Shown one piece after another: positions 18,243-27,841 of a stretch of 64,000 nt of DNA. The position numbers were made by a program, and so were the translations under genes. Every line of letters starts with the position of its first letter. Position 1 is the first letter of the stretch. This DNA comes from Variovorax atrisoli 110B (lineage in GTDB: Bacteria; Pseudomonadota; Gammaproteobacteria; Burkholderiales; Burkholderiaceae_C): NCBI RefSeq assembly GCF_000382045.1, contig NZ_KB907451.1, forward strand, positions 124,001 through 188,000. The letters are read 5' to 3'. Below the pieces are notes generated by a model, which saw only the letters and a program-made list of their open reading frames with translations, was not told the DNA's origin and did no database searches.

Positions 18243-18390
18243 GGGGTTGCCTCGAAAAAGCGAGCCAGGGAAGAGACCAGAGGGAGGCATCGAGTCTAAG
18301 CGAGCACACCGCCGCGAAGATCGTTCGGACACCGGCTTTTACCTGTGTCGCGCCCTCTTTTGTGAATCAGGTGCCGATCTAAGCGGCAAC

Positions 18391-19032
18391 CTACGCGGCA
18401 ACCTTGCGAGCCCAGACGATGCAGCGCTCCGCATCCAGGCCAGGAACCGTCAGTTGTTCCACGTGAAACACAGACACGCCCTCGGGCACGGCAGCCAGTT
18501 CATCGGTCGGCACCTTGCCCTTCATCGCGAGCCACACACCGCCTGGCGCAAGCAGGTTCATCGAGCCGTTGAAGAAATCCGGCAGGGATGCAAAGGCGCG
18601 CGAGCTGATGACTTCGTAGCTTCCCGCCAGCGATTCGACTCGAGCGTGCAGCCCACGAAGATTCGGCAGCTCCAGTTCGGCTGCAACCTGTTGAACGAAT
18701 GCCGCCTTCTTGGCAACCGCATCAAGGCAGCTCACTTCCAGATCAGGCCGCATGATCGCGATCACCACGCCGGGCAGTCCACCGCCGGACCCGACGTCCA
18801 GCAGCTTGCCCTTCCCTGCCCACTCGCGCTGCAGTGGCGCAACAGCCGCCAGGCTGTCGAGCAGGTGGTGCGTGAGCACGCTGGCGGGATCACGCAACGC
18901 CGTCAGGTTGTAGACCTTGTTCCACTTGAGCATCAGCGTGCCGTAGGCCAGCAGCTGTTCTCCCTGGGCATCGGACAGCGCCACGCCCATGGTGGCTGCG
19001 CCAGCGCGCAGCGTATCGATCGGCGCCGTCAT
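18391..19032 (-). CDS. rsmG: 16S rRNA (guanine527-N7)-methyltransferase RsmG
   Basis: 213 residues. The SAM-binding motif [33 protein letters not shown] and the C-terminal [12 protein letters not shown] and [14 protein letters not shown] define RsmG/GidB. It adds m7G to 16S rRNA in the 530 loop; loss gives low-level streptomycin resistance. Overlaps the end of mnmG by 4 bp. Its 3' part contains a parS-like site at 18455-18470. Confidence 0.96.
   Translation of the reverse strand: MTAPIDTLRAGAATMGVALSDAQGEQLLAYGTLMLKWNKVYNLTALRDPASVLTHHLLDSLAAVAPLQREWAGKGKLLDVGSGGGLPGVVIAIMRPDLEVSCLDAVAKKAAFVQQVAAELELPNLRGLHARVESLAGSYEVISSRAFASLPDFFNGSMNLLAPGGVWLAMKGKVPTDELAAVPEGVSVFHVEQLTVPGLDAERCIVWARKVAA
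18455..18470. other. parS-like centromere site (15/16)
   Basis: TGTTCCACGTGAAACA differs at one position from the universal parS palindrome TGTTTCACGTGAAACA. It lies inside rsmG, about 2.4 kb from parB. ParB binding is inferred from the near-invariant consensus. Confidence 0.85.
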
Positions 19033-20984
19033 TCGGCGGCGGCTTCCGTGGCGGCAGCTTCGGTAGCGCCCGGGGTGAATGCCTTGTGACCGCCCTTGCG
19101 CAGATGGATCATCAGCAAGGAAATGGCTGCCGGCGTCACGCCCGAGATGCGCGAGGCAAGTCCCAGCGTCTCGGGACGGTGCTTGTTCAGCTTCTGCCGG
19201 ACCTCGAAGCTCAGGGCCTTGACCTGGCTGTAGTCGAAATCCGCAGGCAGCTTCAGATTCTCGAAATGCGCCGCCCGCTCCACTTCGTCGTGCTGGCGCT
19301 CGATGTAGCCGGAGTACTTGGCCGAGATCTCGATCTGCTCGATCTCGGTTTCGCTCAGCGGAGCCTGGGCGCTGTACTTGCCGCCATCGAGCGTCATCAG
19401 CGTCTCGTAGCTCACATCGGGCCGGCGCAGTAGATCAGCCAGGTTGTATTCGTGGTCGATGGCCTTGCCCAGTACACGCTCCGATTCCGATGCCGGCAGA
19501 TTGCGCGGGTTCACCCAGATCGACTTGAGCCGCTCTGTTTCACGTGAAACAGCATCGCGCTTGCGGCTGAAGGCATCCCAGCGTTCGTCGTCCACCAGGC
19601 CCAGCTTTCGCCCGATCTCGGTCAGGCGCATGTCGGCGTTGTCCTCGCGCAGCTGCAACCGGAACTCGGCGCGGCTGGTGAACATGCGGTACGGCTCGGT
19701 TACACCCTTGGTAATGAGGTCGTCGACCAGCACGCCCAGGTAGGCCTCGTCACGGCGCGGCAGCCAGGCATCTTCCCCGCGGCATTGCAGTGCGGCATTG
19801 ATGCCGGCGAACAGCCCCTGGGCGGCCGCCTCTTCATACCCGGTCGTGCCGTTGATCTGCCCGGCGAAGAACAGGCCCTTGATCGAGCGCGTCTCGAAGC
19901 TGCTCTTGAGTTCACGCGGATCGAAGTAGTCGTATTCGATGGCGTAGCCGGGGCGCAGGATGTGCGCGTTCTCCAGGCCCGGCATCGAGCGCACCAGCTG
20001 GTACTGGATGTCGAAGGGCAGGCTGGTCGAGATCCCGTTCGGGTAGTACTCGTTGGTCGTCAGGCCTTCGGGTTCCAGGAAGATCTGGTGGCTTTCCTTG
20101 TCGGCGAAGCGGTTGATCTTGTCTTCCACGCTCGGGCAGTAGCGCGGGCCCACGCCGTCGATCTTGCCGGTGAACATCGGGCTGCGGTCGAAGCCCGAGC
20201 GGATGATCTCGTGCGTGCGCGCGTTGGTGTGCGTGATCCAGCAGGGCATCTGCTGCGGGTGCATGTCGGCGCGACCCATGAAGCTGAATACAGGCATCGG
20301 CCCTGCCCCGCCGGGCATGCCGTCGCCCGGCTGCTCGGTGCACTTCGAGAAATCGATGCTGCGACCGTCGAGCCGCGGCGGTGTACCGGTCTTGAGCCGG
20401 CCCTGCGGCAGCTTCAGTTCCTTGAGCCGCGCAGACAGGCTGACCGCCGGCGGATCGCCCGCGCGCCCCGCCTGGTAGTTGTCGAGTCCGACGTGGATGC
20501 GGCCATCGAGGAAAGTGCCCGCCGTCAGAACCACGGTCCGCGCACGAAAAGCGATGCCCACCTGCGTGACGGCGCCGACCACGCGATCGCCCTCCACCAT
20601 CAGGTCGTCGACCGCCTGCTGGAACAGGCTCAGGTTCGGCTGGTTCTCGAGGCGGCGGCGGATGGCGGCCTTGTACAGGACGCGGTCCGCCTGGGCGCGG
20701 GTCGCGCGCACGGCCGGGCCCTTGCTCGAGTTGAGGATGCGGAACTGGATGCCGGCCTCGTCGGTCGCGATGGCCATCGCACCGCCGAGCGCGTCGACCT
20801 CCTTCACCAGGTGGCCCTTGCCGATGCCGCCGATCGACGGATTGCAGCTCATCTGCCCCAGCGTCTCGATGTTGTGGGAGAGCAGCAGCGTCTTGGCGCC
20901 CATGCGCGCGGCGGCGAGCGCGGCCTCGGTGCCGGCATGGCCACCGCCGACGACGATCACGTCGAATTCTTCGGGGTACAGCAT
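19029..20984 (-). CDS. mnmG: tRNA uridine 5-carboxymethylaminomethyl modification enzyme MnmG (GidA)
   Basis: 651 residues. FAD Rossmann motif [19 protein letters not shown], the family signatures [23 protein letters not shown] and [38 protein letters not shown], and the C-terminal helical domain ([47 protein letters not shown]). With MnmE it modifies U34 of several tRNAs. The start is the Met of MLYPEEFDV; the frame is open 48 bp further upstream without a good ribosome site. A perfect parS lies within it and one DnaA box lies 84 bp upstream. Confidence 0.97.
   Translation of the reverse strand: MLYPEEFDVIVVGGGHAGTEAALAAARMGAKTLLLSHNIETLGQMSCNPSIGGIGKGHLVKEVDALGGAMAIATDEAGIQFRILNSSKGPAVRATRAQADRVLYKAAIRRRLENQPNLSLFQQAVDDLMVEGDRVVGAVTQVGIAFRARTVVLTAGTFLDGRIHVGLDNYQAGRAGDPPAVSLSARLKELKLPQGRLKTGTPPRLDGRSIDFSKCTEQPGDGMPGGAGPMPVFSFMGRADMHPQQMPCWITHTNARTHEIIRSGFDRSPMFTGKIDGVGPRYCPSVEDKINRFADKESHQIFLEPEGLTTNEYYPNGISTSLPFDIQYQLVRSMPGLENAHILRPGYAIEYDYFDPRELKSSFETRSIKGLFFAGQINGTTGYEEAAAQGLFAGINAALQCRGEDAWLPRRDEAYLGVLVDDLITKGVTEPYRMFTSRAEFRLQLREDNADMRLTEIGRKLGLVDDERWDAFSRKRDAVSRETERLKSIWVNPRNLPASESERVLGKAIDHEYNLADLLRRPDVSYETLMTLDGGKYSAQAPLSETEIEQIEISAKYSGYIERQHDEVERAAHFENLKLPADFDYSQVKALSFEVRQKLNKHRPETLGLASRISGVTPAAISLLMIHLRKGGHKAFTPGATEAAATEAAAE
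19536..19551. other. perfect parS centromere site
   Basis: TGTTTCACGTGAAACA, an exact 16-bp match to the conserved ParB-binding palindrome, inside mnmG in codons for SRET. About 1.9 kb from parA and 3.4 kb from parB. Confidence 0.96.
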
Positions 20985-21067
20985 TTGGAGTGGGAGCGCA
21001 CAACTGACGCGTGCGCGGCGCAAAAGGGGCACCGATTTTAATCGGCCGCACCCTCTTGCGTCCCCTG

Positions 21068-21076
21068 TGTGGATAA
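21068..21076 (-). other. single consensus DnaA box upstream of mnmG
   Basis: TGTGGATAA, the complement of TTATCCACA. It stands alone; no AT-rich unwinding tract accompanies it. It may be a titration or regulatory site for mnmG. Confidence 0.45.
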
Positions 21077-21124
21077 GCTTGGAGAGCGACGCCTAAGGCC
21101 TGCCTCCATGACTGCCGCTGAATA

Positions 21125-21149
21125 GTTTGCTATTATTTTTATAGCAAAC
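21125..21149. repeat. AT-rich palindrome GTTTGCTAT-N7-ATAGCAAAC
   Basis: Perfect 9-bp arms at 21125-21133 and 21141-21149 around TATTTTT, located just past the transglutaminase stop. It may act as a terminator-like hairpin for that minus-strand gene. Confidence 0.6.
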
Positions 21150-21156
21150 AAGCCAG

Positions 21157-22044
21157 TCAGGCCGCCGCTTCGTCCACCTGTCCCAGGGGCACGGGCTTTT
21201 CGATGCCCATCACCTCGCCGGTGGGCGAAGGCGGCATCGAGGGCTGCAGGCTCTCGTCCTGCAGTTCGCGCACGACGAGCTTCTTCCCCGTCATGCGCAC
21301 GTCGCCGAAGATCGTGCAGAAGGCCACGTCCTTCGCATCGCGTCCGGTGCCCACGCGCACCAGCCGGTCGACCGGCGCCATGCGGGTCGGATCGAACAGC
21401 ACCCACCGACCGCCGAGCCACGCCTCGAACACGGCATGGAAATCCTGCGGCGGCTCGTCGAACCACACGTAGCCGACCACCAGCCGCGCCGGAATGTTCA
21501 GCGCGCGGCAGAAGGTGATGCCCAGGTGCGCGAAGTCGCGGCATACGCCCGCGCGTTCCACGAACACTTCGCGTGCGGTCGTCGTCGAGTCGCTGCTGCC
21601 CGGCTCGTAGGTGATGCTGTCATGAATCCAGTCGACGATCGCCTGCACCCTGCCGATGCCGGGCGGCAGATCGCCGAAGAGCTGCTGGGCACAGCGCGAC
21701 ATCAGGTCCGACTCGCAATAGCGCGTCGGCATCATGTAGTGCAGCACCTCGTCGGGCACCTCGGTCACCGGCATCTCGGCCAGGTCGTTCGGCACCACCA
21801 CGTGGGCGCGCCGCACGCTGGCCTTGTAGACGATCTTCAGAGGCCCCGGTTTCGCATCGAAACGGACGAAGCGGTTGCCGCTTCCCTCGTCGCAGAAAAG
21901 CCGCAAAGGCGTCGGCGGCTCCACGACCAGTTCCTCCCCGATCACGCTCTGCATGCCCGAACGCGCTGCCTCGATGTTCAGCAGCATGTGCGCAGGGGCG
22001 GCAACTTCGTAGTCGAGCTGCGCCTCGATGTGCGAGAGGTGCAT
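21157..22044 (-). CDS. transglutaminase-like protease/peptidase-fold protein
   Basis: 295 residues. The N-terminal ~90 residues form the beta-domain usual in bacterial transglutaminase-like proteins. The catalytic triad is readable: Cys168 in RAGVCRDFAHLG, His203 in DFHAVFEAWL, Asp218 in WVLFDPT. YCESDLMSRCAQQLFG precedes the core as in this family. Such proteins are probably peptidases or amidases acting on cytoplasmic substrates (no signal peptide seen). Translation start overlaps the stop of the small DUF1328 gene by 1 bp. Confidence 0.9.
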   Translation of the reverse strand: MHLSHIEAQLDYEVAAPAHMLLNIEAARSGMQSVIGEELVVEPPTPLRLFCDEGSGNRFVRFDAKPGPLKIVYKASVRRAHVVVPNDLAEMPVTEVPDEVLHYMMPTRYCESDLMSRCAQQLFGDLPPGIGRVQAIVDWIHDSITYEPGSSDSTTTAREVFVERAGVCRDFAHLGITFCRALNIPARLVVGYVWFDEPPQDFHAVFEAWLGGRWVLFDPTRMAPVDRLVRVGTGRDAKDVAFCTIFGDVRMTGKKLVVRELQDESLQPSMPPSPTGEVMGIEKPVPLGQVDEAAA

Positions 22045-22229
22045 CAGTCGATCGCTTTTTTAACCGCGCCCACGCCCAGCACGGCCAGCACCACGAACAG
22101 CAGAGCCAGCACCAGGAACAGGCCGAACAGCAGCTTGGCGATGCCGGCTGCACCCGCGGCGATACCGCCAAAGCCGAGCAGCGCGGCCACGAGCGAGATG
22201 ACTGCAAAAATGATGGCGTACTTCAACAT
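22044..22229 (-). CDS. DUF1328 small membrane protein (YtjA-like)
   Basis: 61 residues with two membrane helices ([20 protein letters not shown] and [21 protein letters not shown]). The Gly/Ala-rich turn [15 protein letters not shown] is the YtjA/DUF1328 fingerprint. Start chosen from a strong ribosome site (AAGGAG, 6 nt spacing). Function unknown; homologues are often induced by stress. It precedes the transglutaminase gene and is co-transcribed with it. Confidence 0.9.
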   Translation of the reverse strand: MLKYAIIFAVISLVAALLGFGGIAAGAAGIAKLLFGLFLVLALLFVVLAVLGVGAVKKAID

Positions 22230-22414
22230 TCGTTTCTCCTTGCAGCAGGCCCTGCCTGCCGTGGAACGGAGCTTAGGAAACGCCGTCTTCAGGCCCGATA
22301 GTCGCCCTGCGCGTGAGGCCGTAGGACAAAAACGCGACGCCCCCAAACCCGCTAGCATCCGCTGCGGTTTACCCAAAAAATCCAACCAACCTCGACATTC
22401 ACTGGAGTTCTCGA

Positions 22415-23023
22415 ATGAAGCTGTACTACTCGCCCGGCGCCTGCTCGCTCTCCCCCCACATCGCGCTGCATGAAGCGGGCATCGCCGCCGAACCCGTGCT
22501 GGCCAGCACCAAGAGCCACAAGCTCCAGGACGGCACCGACTACTACGGCATCAACCCGCTGGGCTACGTGCCGATGCTCGAACTCGACGACGGCACCCGC
22601 CTGCGCGAAGGCCCCGCCATCCTCCAGTACATCGCCGACCTCGCTCCCACCAAGAACCTGGCGCCGGCCGCCGGCACCATGCAGCGCTACCGCCTGCAGG
22701 AATGGCTGACCTTCATCGGCACCGAAGTGCACAAGGGCTTCAGCCCGCTTTTCAACCCGAACATGCCCGAGGAAGCCAAGGCCATCTTCAAGGACAAGCT
22801 CAAGTCGCGCTTCCAGTGGCTCGACGGCGAACTCGCCAGCAAGGAATACCTGATGGGCGAACACTTCAGCGTGGCCGACGGCTACCTGTTCACCGTGACC
22901 AACTGGACCAAGCCGACCGGCGTGGACATCTCCGGCTTCCCCAACCTGCAGGCCTGGCATGCCCGCGTCGGCGCCCGCCCCGCCGTGCAGGAAGCGATGA
23001 AGGCCGAAGGTCTTCTGAAGTAA
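22415..23023 (+). CDS. glutathione S-transferase, beta class (GstA-like)
   Basis: 202 residues. The thioredoxin-fold N terminus [22 protein letters not shown] contains Cys10, the residue that marks beta-class GSTs. [14 protein letters not shown] holds the cis-Pro, [13 protein letters not shown] the gamma-Glu binding site, and [15 protein letters not shown] carries the His of the beta-class active site. The C-terminal domain ends [19 protein letters not shown]. Single gene followed by a strong terminator. Confidence 0.95.
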   Translation: MKLYYSPGACSLSPHIALHEAGIAAEPVLASTKSHKLQDGTDYYGINPLGYVPMLELDDGTRLREGPAILQYIADLAPTKNLAPAAGTMQRYRLQEWLTFIGTEVHKGFSPLFNPNMPEEAKAIFKDKLKSRFQWLDGELASKEYLMGEHFSVADGYLFTVTNWTKPTGVDISGFPNLQAWHARVGARPAVQEAMKAEGLLK

Positions 23024-23101
23024 GCCGAAGCACGCAAAAGCGTGCAGACGCCACAAGCGGATCGGATCTTCTTCAGGGAAAACCCGAACCGCTTCAGCCA
23101 C

Positions 23102-23126
23102 AAGCCGCACGATGCGGCTTTTTTTT
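23102..23126 (+). terminator. rho-independent terminator of the GST gene
   Basis: Stem AAGCCGCA, loop CGA, TGCGGCTT, followed by a run of six T, about 80 bp after the gst stop. Confidence 0.9.
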
Positions 23127-23190
23127 CGGGCCACGCTACGGGGCAGGAGAGAAACAAATCTCCGGACACCGAAGCACAAGGACCCGCGCC

Positions 23191-23973
23191 ATGCCCGAAA
23201 CACCCCCGTCCACCGAACTGCGCGAAGAGATGCGCGGGCCCGTCATGTGGCTCACCATCGACCGCGAGGAGCGCCGCAACGCCATCAGCCCTGCCGTGCT
23301 CGCGGGCCTGGGCGACGCGATCGCGCGCGCCAACAGCGACAACGCGGTGCGCGCCGTGGTCATCACCGGCGCCGGCACGCGCGCCTTCTGCGCGGGCGCC
23401 GACCTGCACAGCGGCTCCTCGTTCAAGTTCGACTACGCAGCGCCCTACCAGGGCTTCGCCAACCTCTTCCGCCAGGCCCGGCAATCGACCGTGCCGCTGA
23501 TCGCGCGCGTCAACGGCGCCTGCATGGCCGGCGGCATGGGCCTCATGGCGATGTGCGACATGGCCGTGGCCGGCAGCCAGGCGGTGTTCGGGCTGCCCGA
23601 GGTGAAGGTCGGCCTCTTTCCCGCGCAGGTGCTCAGCGTGCTCGGCGGCCTGCTCCCGCGCCGCGTGCTGGCCGAGATGTGCATCACCGGCGAGCCCATC
23701 GACGCGGCGCAGGCGCTGCAACTGAATCTCGTCAACCGCGTGAGCGACGACGTCGACGAGAGCGTCGACTGGCTGCTCGGGCGCATGCTCGACAAGTCGC
23801 CCGCCGCCATCCGTCGCGGCCTCTACACCATGAAGAAGATCGAGGCCATGGCCTTCGAGGAATCGATGGCCTTCACCGAAAGCCAGATCGGCCTGTTCGC
23901 GCTCACCGAGGACGCGGCCGAAGGACAGCTCGCCTTCCGCGAGAAGCGCAGGCCGCAATGGAGCGGACGATGA
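23191..23973 (+). CDS. enoyl-CoA hydratase/isomerase-family protein
   Basis: 260 residues. Crotonase fold: AVVITGAGTRAFCAGADL (oxyanion loop), VNGACMAGGMGLMAMCDMAVAG, FGLPEVKVGLFPAQ. At the catalytic Glu positions, GLPEVKVGL keeps one Glu, while the first Glu expected in the GGG-E loop is replaced (AGGMGLMAM), so the reaction may be isomerase- or lyase-like. The stop overlaps the AtuA gene start by 4 bp (ATGA). The pair probably acts on a branched or terpenoid acyl-CoA. Confidence 0.88.
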   Translation: MPETPPSTELREEMRGPVMWLTIDREERRNAISPAVLAGLGDAIARANSDNAVRAVVITGAGTRAFCAGADLHSGSSFKFDYAAPYQGFANLFRQARQSTVPLIARVNGACMAGGMGLMAMCDMAVAGSQAVFGLPEVKVGLFPAQVLSVLGGLLPRRVLAEMCITGEPIDAAQALQLNLVNRVSDDVDESVDWLLGRMLDKSPAAIRRGLYTMKKIEAMAFEESMAFTESQIGLFALTEDAAEGQLAFREKRRPQWSGR

Positions 23974-25826
23974 GCGCCAGGAACGACGAACGCATCGTCC
24001 GCATCGGCGGCGCCTCCGGCTTCTGGGGCGACAGCAGTGTGGGCGCGCCGCAGCTGGTGGACAGCGGCCGGATCGACTACCTCGTGTTCGACTACCTCGC
24101 AGAGCTCACCATGTCGATCCTCGCGGGCGCGCGGCTCAAGAAGCCCGAGCTCGGCTACGCCACCGACTTCGTGTCGGTGGCGATGAGGGCGGTGCTGAAA
24201 GACGTCGTGGAACAGGGCATCCGCGTCGTGAGCAACGCCGGCGGCGTCAACCCGCAAGGCTGCGCCGATGCGCTCGCGGCGCTCGCCGCCGAACAGGGCA
24301 TCGCACTGAAGATCGCCGTGGTGAGCGGCGACGACGTGTCCCCGCTGCTGCCCGAGCTGCGCAAGTCGCAATCGCCCGTGCGCGAATTGCAGAGCGGTGC
24401 CGCGCTGCCCGAGCGCGTGCTCACCGCCAACGCCTACCTCGGCGCGCAGCCCATCCGGGCCGCGCTCGACGCGGGCGCGCAGGTCGTCATCACCGGACGC
24501 TGTGTCGACTCCGCCGTCACGCTCGGCGTGCTCATGCATGAATTCGAGTGGCAGCCGAACGACCTCGACCTGCTCGCCGCGGGCAGCCTCGCGGGCCACA
24601 TCATCGAATGCGGCTGCCAGGCCACCGGCGGCCTGCACACCGACTGGGACACGGTGCCCGACTGGCCGAACATCGGCTACCCCATCGTCGAATGCAGCGC
24701 CGACGGCAGCTTCGTCGTCACCAAGCCCGCAGGCACCGGTGGCAAGGTCACGCCCGCTGTGGTGGCCGAACAGATGCTCTACGAGATCGGCGACCCCGCC
24801 GCCTACCTGCTGCCCGACGTGGTGGCCGACTTCACGCAGGTGCGCATCGAGCAGGCCGGCGAGCACCGCGTGCGCGTGCACGGCGCGCGCGGCCATGCGC
24901 CCACCGCGAGCTACAAGGTCAGCGCCACCCATGTCGAGGGCTTCAAGACGGCGGCGCAGCTCACCATCGTGGGCTTCGACGCGGTGGCCAAGGCGAAGCG
25001 AACGGGCGAGGCCATCCTCGCGCGCACCAGTGCGCTCTTCTCGCAATACGGCTTCGGCCCCTACAGCGGCACGCAGATCGAAGTGCTGGGCGCGGAGTCC
25101 TGCTACGGCCCGCATGCGCGCGAATCGCAGACACGCGAAGCGGTGCTGCGGCTCGCGGCGACGCACCCGCGCAAGGAGGCACTGGAGCTGTTCGCACGCG
25201 AGGTCGCTCCTGCAGGCACCTCCTGGGCCCCGGGCACCACCGGCGCGGGGGGCGGGCGCGCGTCCGTGTCGCCTTCGATCCGGCAATACGCCTTCCTGCT
25301 CGACAAGTCGCTGGTCGAGGCATCAGTGACCATCGATGGAGAGCGCATCGCCATTCCTCGCAGCGAACCATCGACAGCGGCAGGAGCGTCCGGGGCCGTC
25401 CCTTCGCCTGCCAGAGCCGCCCGGACGGAGATCGCCTCGGCATTCTCGCACTCGACTTCGCCTTCGTCTTCTTCCGTGGCAGACCGCATCGAAGTGCCCC
25501 TGCTGCGCCTGGCCTGGGCCCGCAGCGGCGACAAGGGCGACACCTCGAACATCGGTGTCATCGCGCGCCACCCTGCCCTGCTGCCGCTGCTGCGCGAACA
25601 GCTCACCGAAGCGCGCGTGGCCGATTGGCTCGCCCACCTGGTCAAGGGCCGCGTCACGCGCTACGAGGTGCCCGGCATCGACGCCTTCAACTTCGTCTGC
25701 GAGCAGGCGCTGGGCGGCGGCGGCATGGCCTCGCTGCGCAACGATCCGCTGGGCAAGGGCATGGGGCAGATCCTGCTGGCCATGCCGGTGCACGTGAGCC
25801 CCGCGCTGCTGGTGCTGCTCGGCTAG
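23970..25826 (+). CDS. AtuA-like acyclic terpene/acyl utilisation protein (DUF1446) with C-terminal AtuA ferredoxin-like domain
   Basis: 618 residues. The N-terminal ~450 residues are the DUF1446/AtuA domain: RIGGASGFWGDS, DYLVFDYLAELTMSILA, VVSNAGGVNPQGCADAL, VVITGRCVDSAVTLGVLMHEF and ECGCQATGGLHTDW. After an Ala/Ser-rich linker (about 470-510), LLRLAWARSGDKGDTSNIGVIARHP begins the second AtuA-associated domain. AtuA is required for growth on citronellol in Pseudomonas, but its reaction is not known. Translationally coupled to the enoyl-CoA hydratase gene. Its TAG stop is formed at the left end of a long inverted-repeat element. Confidence 0.88.
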   Translation: MSARNDERIVRIGGASGFWGDSSVGAPQLVDSGRIDYLVFDYLAELTMSILAGARLKKPELGYATDFVSVAMRAVLKDVVEQGIRVVSNAGGVNPQGCADALAALAAEQGIALKIAVVSGDDVSPLLPELRKSQSPVRELQSGAALPERVLTANAYLGAQPIRAALDAGAQVVITGRCVDSAVTLGVLMHEFEWQPNDLDLLAAGSLAGHIIECGCQATGGLHTDWDTVPDWPNIGYPIVECSADGSFVVTKPAGTGGKVTPAVVAEQMLYEIGDPAAYLLPDVVADFTQVRIEQAGEHRVRVHGARGHAPTASYKVSATHVEGFKTAAQLTIVGFDAVAKAKRTGEAILARTSALFSQYGFGPYSGTQIEVLGAESCYGPHARESQTREAVLRLAATHPRKEALELFAREVAPAGTSWAPGTTGAGGGRASVSPSIRQYAFLLDKSLVEASVTIDGERIAIPRSEPSTAAGASGAVPSPARAARTEIASAFSHSTSPSSSSVADRIEVPLLRLAWARSGDKGDTSNIGVIARHPALLPLLREQLTEARVADWLAHLVKGRVTRYEVPGIDAFNFVCEQALGGGGMASLRNDPLGKGMGQILLAMPVHVSPALLVLLG

Positions 25827-26094
25827 GGCCTGTTCACACTATTTCCGGGGTCGCGAAGGGCAGCCAGGGCGGGCCAGTCAAGGCGCGGGACGACGCGTGT
25901 GCGCATGCACACGCTAGGAGCGCAACGCCGAGTGGCCCGCCCTGGCTGCCCTTCCCGCAGGGTTGGTGCTCCAAGGGGCCGTCTGCGGCGTTGCCCGCGC
26001 TTGCAAGGCGAAAGCCTTGCTGCGCACGGGCGCCTTGCATCCAGCCCCTTGGAGCACCAACGCGACCCCGGAAATAGTGTGAACAGGCCCTAGC
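25822..26094. repeat. long inverted-repeat element A, copy 1 (273 bp)
   Basis: Terminal repeats 25822-25855 and 26061-26094 are inverted with 33 to 34 matches (outer end CTAGGGCCTG, inner end CCGGGGTCGCG). Inside, a second perfect inverted pair lies at 25856-25876 and 25933-25953, around a GCGTGTG...CACACGC palindrome. A third perfect 17-bp pair is at 25963-25979 and 26044-26060, around a ~64-bp GC-rich core. The element has no room for a gene. It fills most of the gap between the AtuA gene and the OYE gene. Confidence 0.92.
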
Positions 26095-26178
26095 ACCAAT
26101 CCGTCAACCGTGCGACAGCAGGGTTGAGGCTGCGCGCTTAGCCTTGCGCCCCGTATCAACTCTGCTTTCGATCGCACG

Positions 26179-27282
26179 ATGTCCACTCTTTTCGATCCCG
26201 TACAGGCCGGCGACCTGAAGCTCGCCAACCGCATCGTCATGGCGCCGCTCACGCGCAACCGCTCGCCGAACGCCATTCCGCCCGACATCGCCGCCACCTA
26301 CTACGCCCAGCGCGCCAGCGCCGGCCTGCTCATCACCGAAGCCACCGCCATCAGCCACCAGGGCCAGGGCTACTCCGACGTGCCCGGCCTCTACGGCACC
26401 GAGCAGCTCGACAGCTGGAAGCGCGTGACCGAAGCCGTGCACGCCAAGGGCGGCAAGATCGTGGTGCAGCTGTGGCATGTGGGCCGCGTCTCGCACAACG
26501 AACTGCAACCCGATGGCGGAAAGCCCGTCGCCCCCTCGGCCATCACCGCCAAGACGAAGACCGTGCTCATCAAGGACGGCGTGCCCACCTTCGTCGACAC
26601 CTCCGAGCCGCGAGCGCTCGATGCCGGCGAACTGCCGGGCATCGTCCATTCCTACGCCGTCGCCGCCCGCAGCGCGGTGGAGACCGCCGGCTTCGACGGC
26701 GTGGAGATCCACGGCGCCAACGGCTACCTGCTCGACCAGTTCCTCAAGGACGGCAGCAACAAGCGCACCGACGACTACGGCGGCAGCATCGAGAACCGCG
26801 CCCGCCTGCTGCTCGAAGTCACGCGTGCCGTGGTCGACGCCGTGGGCGGCGGCAAGACCGGCATCCGCCTATCGCCCGTCACGCCCGCCAACGACGCCTA
26901 CGACAGCGACCCGCAGCCCCTCTTCACCTACGTGGTGAAGCAGCTCGCGACGCTCGACCTGGCCTACATCCACATCATCGAAGGCGCCACCGGCGGCCCG
27001 CGTGAGATCGAGGACCGCCCCTTCGACTACGAAGCCCTCAAGGCCGCATACCGCGAGGCCGGCGGCAAGGCCGCTTGGATGGTCAACAACGGCTACGACC
27101 GTCCGCTCGCCGAAGAGGCACTGAAGGAAGGCGACGACCTCGTGGCCTTCGGCAAGCCCTTCATCTCCAACCCCGACCTCGTGCGCCGCCTGCGCGAGAA
27201 CGCACCGCTGAACCCGCTCGACAAGGCCACGATGTACGGCGGCGGCGCGAAGGGCTACACGGACTATCCGACGCTGGCCTGA
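26179..27282 (+). CDS. Old Yellow Enzyme-type alkene reductase (NemA-like)
   Basis: 367 residues, FMN-dependent TIM barrel. Diagnostic segments: [69 protein letters not shown] (the substrate His/Asn pair lies in EIHGAN) and [19 protein letters not shown]. Reduces activated C=C bonds of enones, nitroesters or N-ethylmaleimide with NAD(P)H. First gene of a unit with ridA-like, GNAT and VOC genes downstream (73 bp, then two 4-bp overlaps). Confidence 0.95.
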   Translation: MSTLFDPVQAGDLKLANRIVMAPLTRNRSPNAIPPDIAATYYAQRASAGLLITEATAISHQGQGYSDVPGLYGTEQLDSWKRVTEAVHAKGGKIVVQLWHVGRVSHNELQPDGGKPVAPSAITAKTKTVLIKDGVPTFVDTSEPRALDAGELPGIVHSYAVAARSAVETAGFDGVEIHGANGYLLDQFLKDGSNKRTDDYGGSIENRARLLLEVTRAVVDAVGGGKTGIRLSPVTPANDAYDSDPQPLFTYVVKQLATLDLAYIHIIEGATGGPREIEDRPFDYEALKAAYREAGGKAAWMVNNGYDRPLAEEALKEGDDLVAFGKPFISNPDLVRRLRENAPLNPLDKATMYGGGAKGYTDYPTLA

Positions 27283-27355
27283 GCCCGAAGCCGCAGCGAG
27301 GGCCATGGCAAGATGGCGGACGCTTCGTGTCCGCCATCCCAAGGAGAGAAATACC

Positions 27356-27841
27356 ATGGCCCGCATCGAGCAACGACTGGCCGCGCTCGGCCTCGTTCTT
27401 CCGCCCGCAGTGACGCCGCCTTCCGGCGTCTTGCTGCCCTTCCAGTTCGTGCGCGTCGTCGGCAGGCGCGCACTCATCTCGGGCCACGGCCCGCTCAACG
27501 CCGACGGCACCATCGCCGCGCCGCTGGGCAAGCTGGGCCGCGAGTTGAGCGTGGAACAGGGCTACACCGCCGCGCGTCTCACCGCGCTTGCGATGCTCGG
27601 CAGCCTGCAGCGCGCGCTCGGCGACCTCGACCGCATCACCGCGTGGACGCGGGTGTTCGGCATGGTCGCGAGCGCTCCGGGCTTCGACAGGCAGCCGGCC
27701 GTCATCAACGGCTTCTCCGATCTCATCCTCGAAATCTTCGGGCCTGATGTCGGCGCGCATTCGCGCAGCGCGGTGGGCATGGCGGAGCTGCCTTTCAACA
27801 TCCCCGTGGAGATCGAAGGCGAGGTGGAGTTCGACGCATGA
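27356..27841 (+). CDS. RidA (YjgF/YER057c/UK114)-family protein
   Basis: 161 residues. The RidA fold is seen in VGRRALISGHGPLNADG, YTAARLTALAMLGSLQRALGDLDRITAWTRVFGMVA and the C-terminal SRSAVGMAELPFNIPVEIEGEVE. RidA proteins hydrolyse reactive enamines/imines. The usual substrate-binding Arg is represented by the SRSAVGMAELP motif, as in the larger YjgF subgroup. Strong ribosome site (AAGGAGAG). Overlaps the following GNAT gene by 4 bp. Confidence 0.92.
   Translation: MARIEQRLAALGLVLPPAVTPPSGVLLPFQFVRVVGRRALISGHGPLNADGTIAAPLGKLGRELSVEQGYTAARLTALAMLGSLQRALGDLDRITAWTRVFGMVASAPGFDRQPAVINGFSDLILEIFGPDVGAHSRSAVGMAELPFNIPVEIEGEVEFDA

Noticed and set aside
21068..21156. Origin at the mnmG upstream region (as in E. 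coli)
   Set aside because: Only one DnaA box and no unwinding tract; the 39.9-40.26 kb region has the full arrangement.
25822..26094. Element A as a CRISPR array or insertion sequence
   Set aside because: Repeats are inverted, not direct with spacers, and there is no transposase frame.
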